Positions 52,536 through 52,873 of a stretch of DNA of 52,873 nucleotides are shown piece after piece; the first letter of the stretch is position 1, and every line of letters starts with the position of its first letter. The stretch covers positions 1 through 52,873 of the forward strand of contig CADEED010000014.1 of assembly GCA_902826225.1 (NCBI GenBank). Direction: 5' to 3'. This DNA comes from an uncultured Pseudomonadota bacterium (lineage in GTDB: Bacteria; Pseudomonadota; Gammaproteobacteria; Steroidobacterales; Steroidobacteraceae). A program made the translations under genes and the position numbers. The notes under the pieces were generated by a model that saw only the letters and a program-made list of their open reading frames with translations, had not been told where the DNA came from and ran no database searches.

Positions 52536-52873
52536 ATGTCGGACGCCGCGCCCGTGCTTCGCTTCGGCGCGCCCGGCCCGAAGTGGCATGATTCCGCGGA
52601 CTTGAACGCGCCAGAGGACACGTACCGCCTCGCCGGGATCGGGCTCTCGCCGGGCTACCGGCTCCGGCACGCGCTCATCTATCTATACGCGGCGTTCTGC
52701 ACGATCGGCCTGCTGGCCTTCGTGAGCTTCTTCCAGGCATACCTGCTCAACGTGCACCTGGCACTGCCCGCCGGCGTCCAGGGCCGCACCGTGTCGGCGC
52801 TGAATTTCGCCAACGAGCTGCTCGCGTTGGGTCTCGTCGCGCCGCTGGGCGCTCTCGCCGACAAGATCGGCCG
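52536..52873 (+). CDS. MFS transporter, N-terminal part (cut by window edge)
   Basis: The first 112 residues of a membrane transporter. After a hydrophilic lead comes the first span (ALIYLYAAFCTIGLLAFVSF), a periplasmic loop (LNVHLALPAGVQGRTVSALN) and a second span (ELLALGLVAPLGALADKIG) ending in the motif A-like G-x-L-A-D-K-x-G of the major facilitator superfamily. Substrate unknown. ATG 52536 gives 22 extra residues; a TTG at 52602 lies just after a -10-like CATGAT-TCCGCGG and could be the real, leaderless start. Divergent from the S46 gene. Confidence 0.7.
   Translation, partial: MSDAAPVLRFGAPGPKWHDSADLNAPEDTYRLAGIGLSPGYRLRHALIYLYAAFCTIGLLAFVSFFQAYLLNVHLALPAGVQGRTVSALNFANELLALGLVAPLGALADKIG

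Overview
The window is about 53 kb of GC-rich chromosomal DNA, almost fully coding, with GTG and TTG starts common and no phage, plasmid, tRNA, rRNA or CRISPR signature. The gene orders dprA-smg-topA, LysM protein / def-fmt-rsmB-DUF4390-ntrY-ntrX, and sigma factor-DUF3619-DUF3106 are typical of Gammaproteobacteria close to the Xanthomonadales / Nevskiales / Steroidobacteraceae. That placement is an inference from gene order and protein style, not from a marker gene.

Layout. 1-3.5 kb: topA (cut by the window edge), smg, dprA and, behind a terminator, a LysM lipoprotein, all on the minus strand. 3.7-10.8 kb: plus-strand run def, fmt, rsmB, a DUF4390 secreted protein and the NtrY/NtrX two-component system, joined by ATGA overlaps; this NtrX has a degenerate AAA+ core. 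10.8-15.4 kb: a long inverted repeat, then minus-strand genes for a BamE-like secreted protein, a CapA-type lipoprotein, a SPOR protein and argS. 15.6-19.7 kb: an EF-hand protein, a GNAT acetyltransferase, a membrane protein and priA, whose start lies in a cluster of DnaA-box-like sites. 20.1-22.8 kb: an RNA polymerase sigma factor operon (sigma, DUF3619, a 63-residue acidic protein, DUF3106), a cupin and a UPF0114 membrane protein. 22.9-26.5 kb: the proton-translocating transhydrogenase pntAA-pntAB-pntB and an HNH endonuclease, flanked by two near-identical palindromes carrying GGGGTCAGA.

26.6-37.3 kb is the most unusual part. It is a minus-strand locus encoding, in transcription order, two tandem paralogous TPR-CHAT (caspase-like) lipoproteins of about 1,100 residues, a small secreted protein, a secreted subtilisin-like S8 protease, an ECF-type sigma factor and a membrane-anchored anti-sigma-like protein. 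The last five genes are packed with gaps of 50 bp or less. Both CHAT genes are preceded by the same two-block conserved sequence with constant spacing. I read this as a self-regulated cell-envelope system with two protease families; its function is unknown to me.

37.3-52.9 kb: a possible heme-oxygenase-fold protein, a 5'-3' exonuclease, a DUF4097-like repeat protein, an acetyl-CoA synthetase with an 84-residue lysine-rich tail, a hemolysin III family protein, a lipoprotein, a glycerophosphodiester phosphodiesterase, a 23-codon hydrophobic ORF with a good ribosome site, a VOC protein, an acetyl-CoA hydrolase/transferase, a cupin, a cytochrome b561 / YceI cluster, a YceI-like lipoprotein, an S46 dipeptidyl peptidase and the start of an MFS transporter. 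Several genes have a -10 box ending only 6-10 bases before a GTG or ATG, suggesting leaderless mRNAs.
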